64,000 nucleotides of DNA from Anaerolineales bacterium (GTDB lineage: Bacteria > Chloroflexota > Anaerolineae > 4572-78 > J111). Made by a program: the position numbers and the translations under genes. This document shows, in pieces, positions 62,797 to 64,000 of this stretch; within the stretch, counting starts at the first letter, position 1, and each line of letters opens with the position of its first letter. The notes under the pieces are model-generated. The model did not search any database and had not been told where the DNA came from. It saw only the letters and a list, made by a program, of their open reading frames with translations. Location: positions 248,001 through 312,000 of the forward strand of contig JACKAU010000008.1 of the NCBI GenBank assembly GCA_020634855.1. The letters are read 5' to 3'.

Positions 62797-62954
62797 GTTA
62801 AACTCCCAGTCATCGAGGATAAAAATCAGGGGAAAATCAACTTCTATCGCTATAGATTGTATCACCTCATGCCGTTTCTGACAATAGTAAGTCGGTTTGC
62901 AGTAGGGCAACCGCAGGTAACAACTTGGGCAATTCGAACTTCTGCGCTAGAATC

Positions 62955-63644
62955 ATGGTTTGGAACCAACCTGACTTAAACGGTGTATTTATTGTGACAA
63001 ATCTAAATTCAAGCGCACTGCCGTTTGGCAACCAGCCGGCCGACCTCTATCAAGCGCCTTATCAAGGATACAATCACTTGAATGAAGCAGCCCTTGTCGA
63101 ACAGGCGCGCCGGGGTGATGAGACGGCCTGGACCGCCATCGTTCAGCAACACCAGGAATCGATTTTTCGATTGGCTTACCTACTGTTATCGAATAGCGAC
63201 GATGCTAAAGATATCGCCCAGGAGGCTTTTATCCGGGCTTTCCAATCACTTGACCGCTTCGATCAGAGTCGTCCGCTGCGTCCGTGGCTGTCGCGAATTA
63301 CCATTAATTTGGCCCGCAACCGCCGCCGCAGTTTGGGCCGCTACATGGCCCATTTGACGCGCTGGTTTCAGCAGGAATCGACCGCGATTGAACCAAGCCC
63401 GCACGAGATCCATCTCCAGGCATGGCAGTCTCAAGCGGTTTGGCAGGCTATTCGATCTCTAAACCCAAGCGATCAGGAAATTATCTACTTGCGTTATTTT
63501 CTTGAATTATCCGTTACGGAAACGGCGGAGGCCGTCGATATTGCCCCCGGCACAGTGAAATCGCGCCTCCATCGCGCTTTGAACCGGCTGCGCACAGTTA
63601 TCGAGATAGATTTTCCGGCTTTAATTGAGGAACGTTTGGAATGA
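62955..63644 (+). CDS. ECF-type RNA polymerase sigma factor
   Basis: About 229 residues from an ATG at 62955; the true start is unclear (TTG 62925 and GTG 62995 are alternatives, none with a good ribosome-binding site). Sigma region 2 SDDAKDIAQEAFIRAFQSLD with RPWLSRITINLARNRRR; region 4 LNPSDQEIIYLRYFLELSVT and VDIAPGTVKSRLHRALNRLR. It directs RNA polymerase to a special promoter set. Its stop overlaps the next ATG (ATGA). Confidence 0.88.
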   Translation: MVWNQPDLNGVFIVTNLNSSALPFGNQPADLYQAPYQGYNHLNEAALVEQARRGDETAWTAIVQQHQESIFRLAYLLLSNSDDAKDIAQEAFIRAFQSLDRFDQSRPLRPWLSRITINLARNRRRSLGRYMAHLTRWFQQESTAIEPSPHEIHLQAWQSQAVWQAIRSLNPSDQEIIYLRYFLELSVTETAEAVDIAPGTVKSRLHRALNRLRTVIEIDFPALIEERLE

Positions 63645-64000
63645 AATCTGAAAAAGCACACCCATCCACGGATCAAATCGAAGTTCAGCTCAAGACACTC
63701 GCTCAGAATTTTGCCTACCCAACCACACCAAACTTGGTGGCTGAACTTAAATCACGCCGGCAGACGATGAAACCGGCCCGACCGTCGGCCCATCGCTTGA
63801 TTTGGGCCGCGGCGATGGCGGTGGTCATCGCTTTAGTTATTCTGTCGCTATCTCCGGCCCGGACGACGATGCTCGAAATTCTACAGATGGGCCCCATTCG
63901 TATCTTTCTAATGGAACCCTACCAGGCGACGCTGACGCCCACCGCCACCGCCACCCATACTGCGGCTGCCATCAGGTCGATGATGCCGCAGACGTCCATT
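63641..64000 (+). CDS. Probable anti-sigma or sigma-linked membrane protein, partial
   Basis: The ATG at 63641 overlaps the sigma stop. 120 residues are seen before the window ends. A cytoplasmic part of about 50 residues is followed by one transmembrane helix (RLIWAAAMAVVIALVILSL, about 52-70) and an outer part with TLTPTATATHT. Position and topology fit an anti-sigma factor, but no zinc-binding HxxxCxxC motif is present, so this is inference. Confidence 0.6.
   Translation, partial: MKSEKAHPSTDQIEVQLKTLAQNFAYPTTPNLVAELKSRRQTMKPARPSAHRLIWAAAMAVVIALVILSLSPARTTMLEILQMGPIRIFLMEPYQATLTPTATATHTAAAIRSMMPQTSI

Noticed and set aside
1..64000. tRNA or rRNA genes
   Set aside because: No cloverleaf with a T-loop GTTCRA and CCA-side stem, and no rRNA-like block, was recognised by eye; a covariance-model search was not possible.

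Overview
The window looks like a chromosomal piece of a Chloroflexota bacterium, probably Anaerolineae-like. The basis is gene style: a very large MalT/LuxR regulator, an XRE-AAA-TPR giant regulator, lipoproteins with Thr/Pro or Ala/Glu-rich stalks, a GlgM/GlgE pair, pentapeptide-repeat and NTF2-like proteins, and moderate GC. This is inference from gene content; no rRNA or tRNA gene was seen.

Layout. 1-2.6 kb (minus): lactate-utilisation operon lutABC, with lutC cut by the window edge. 3-7.3 kb (minus): SpoIIAA-like protein, SBF-type transporter and a 903-aa LuxR/MalT ATPase regulator. A decayed copy of that regulator's 3' end plus its downstream promoter sits in front of lutA. 8.1-10.6 kb (plus): two uncharacterised proteins. 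10.7-16.3 kb (minus): IclR regulator, AcoX, E1 alpha, E1 beta and E2 of an acetoin/2-oxo-acid dehydrogenase. 16.6-19.9 kb (minus): glgM-glgE, the maltose-1-phosphate route to alpha-glucan. 20.4-24 kb: an insertion-sequence graveyard, where a decayed IS256-type element is split by a decayed IS1182-type element with a visible target duplication, next to a transposase tail and a 5'-truncated NTF2 gene. 24-32.5 kb: small accessory enzymes (methyltransferase with a frameshift, OsmC, HAD, DinB, TfoX-like, AraC regulator, two tandem SRPBCC paralogues, a triple-NTF2 lipoprotein). 32.8-42.3 kb: XRE-AAA-TPR regulator, esterase, PIG-L deacetylase, deoxynucleoside kinase, PlsY, two small membrane proteins and a HAD-IIA phosphatase.

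42.3-60.8 kb is a large phosphate (Pho/Pst) island: PhoR-like kinase, HNH nuclease, two related solute-binding proteins (one fused to a VWA domain), two phoU, arsC, pstB, pstA, pstC, pstS, two PhoB-like regulators and a second kinase. Two points stand out. The PstA permease carries, in its first extracytoplasmic loop, a complete phosphate-binding domain whose two halves are in swapped (circularly permuted) order relative to the neighbouring PstS. The second kinase has Gln where the phosphoacceptor His should be. TTAA direct repeats with about 11-bp spacing, the expected form of PhoP/PhoB sites, lie before pstS (twice) and between phoB and phoU. The last 3 kb hold a lipoprotein, a pentapeptide-repeat protein and an ECF sigma/membrane-protein pair cut by the window end.

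Short intergenic repeats are abundant: three clusters of 7-bp repeats and several MITE-like hairpins of different sequence.
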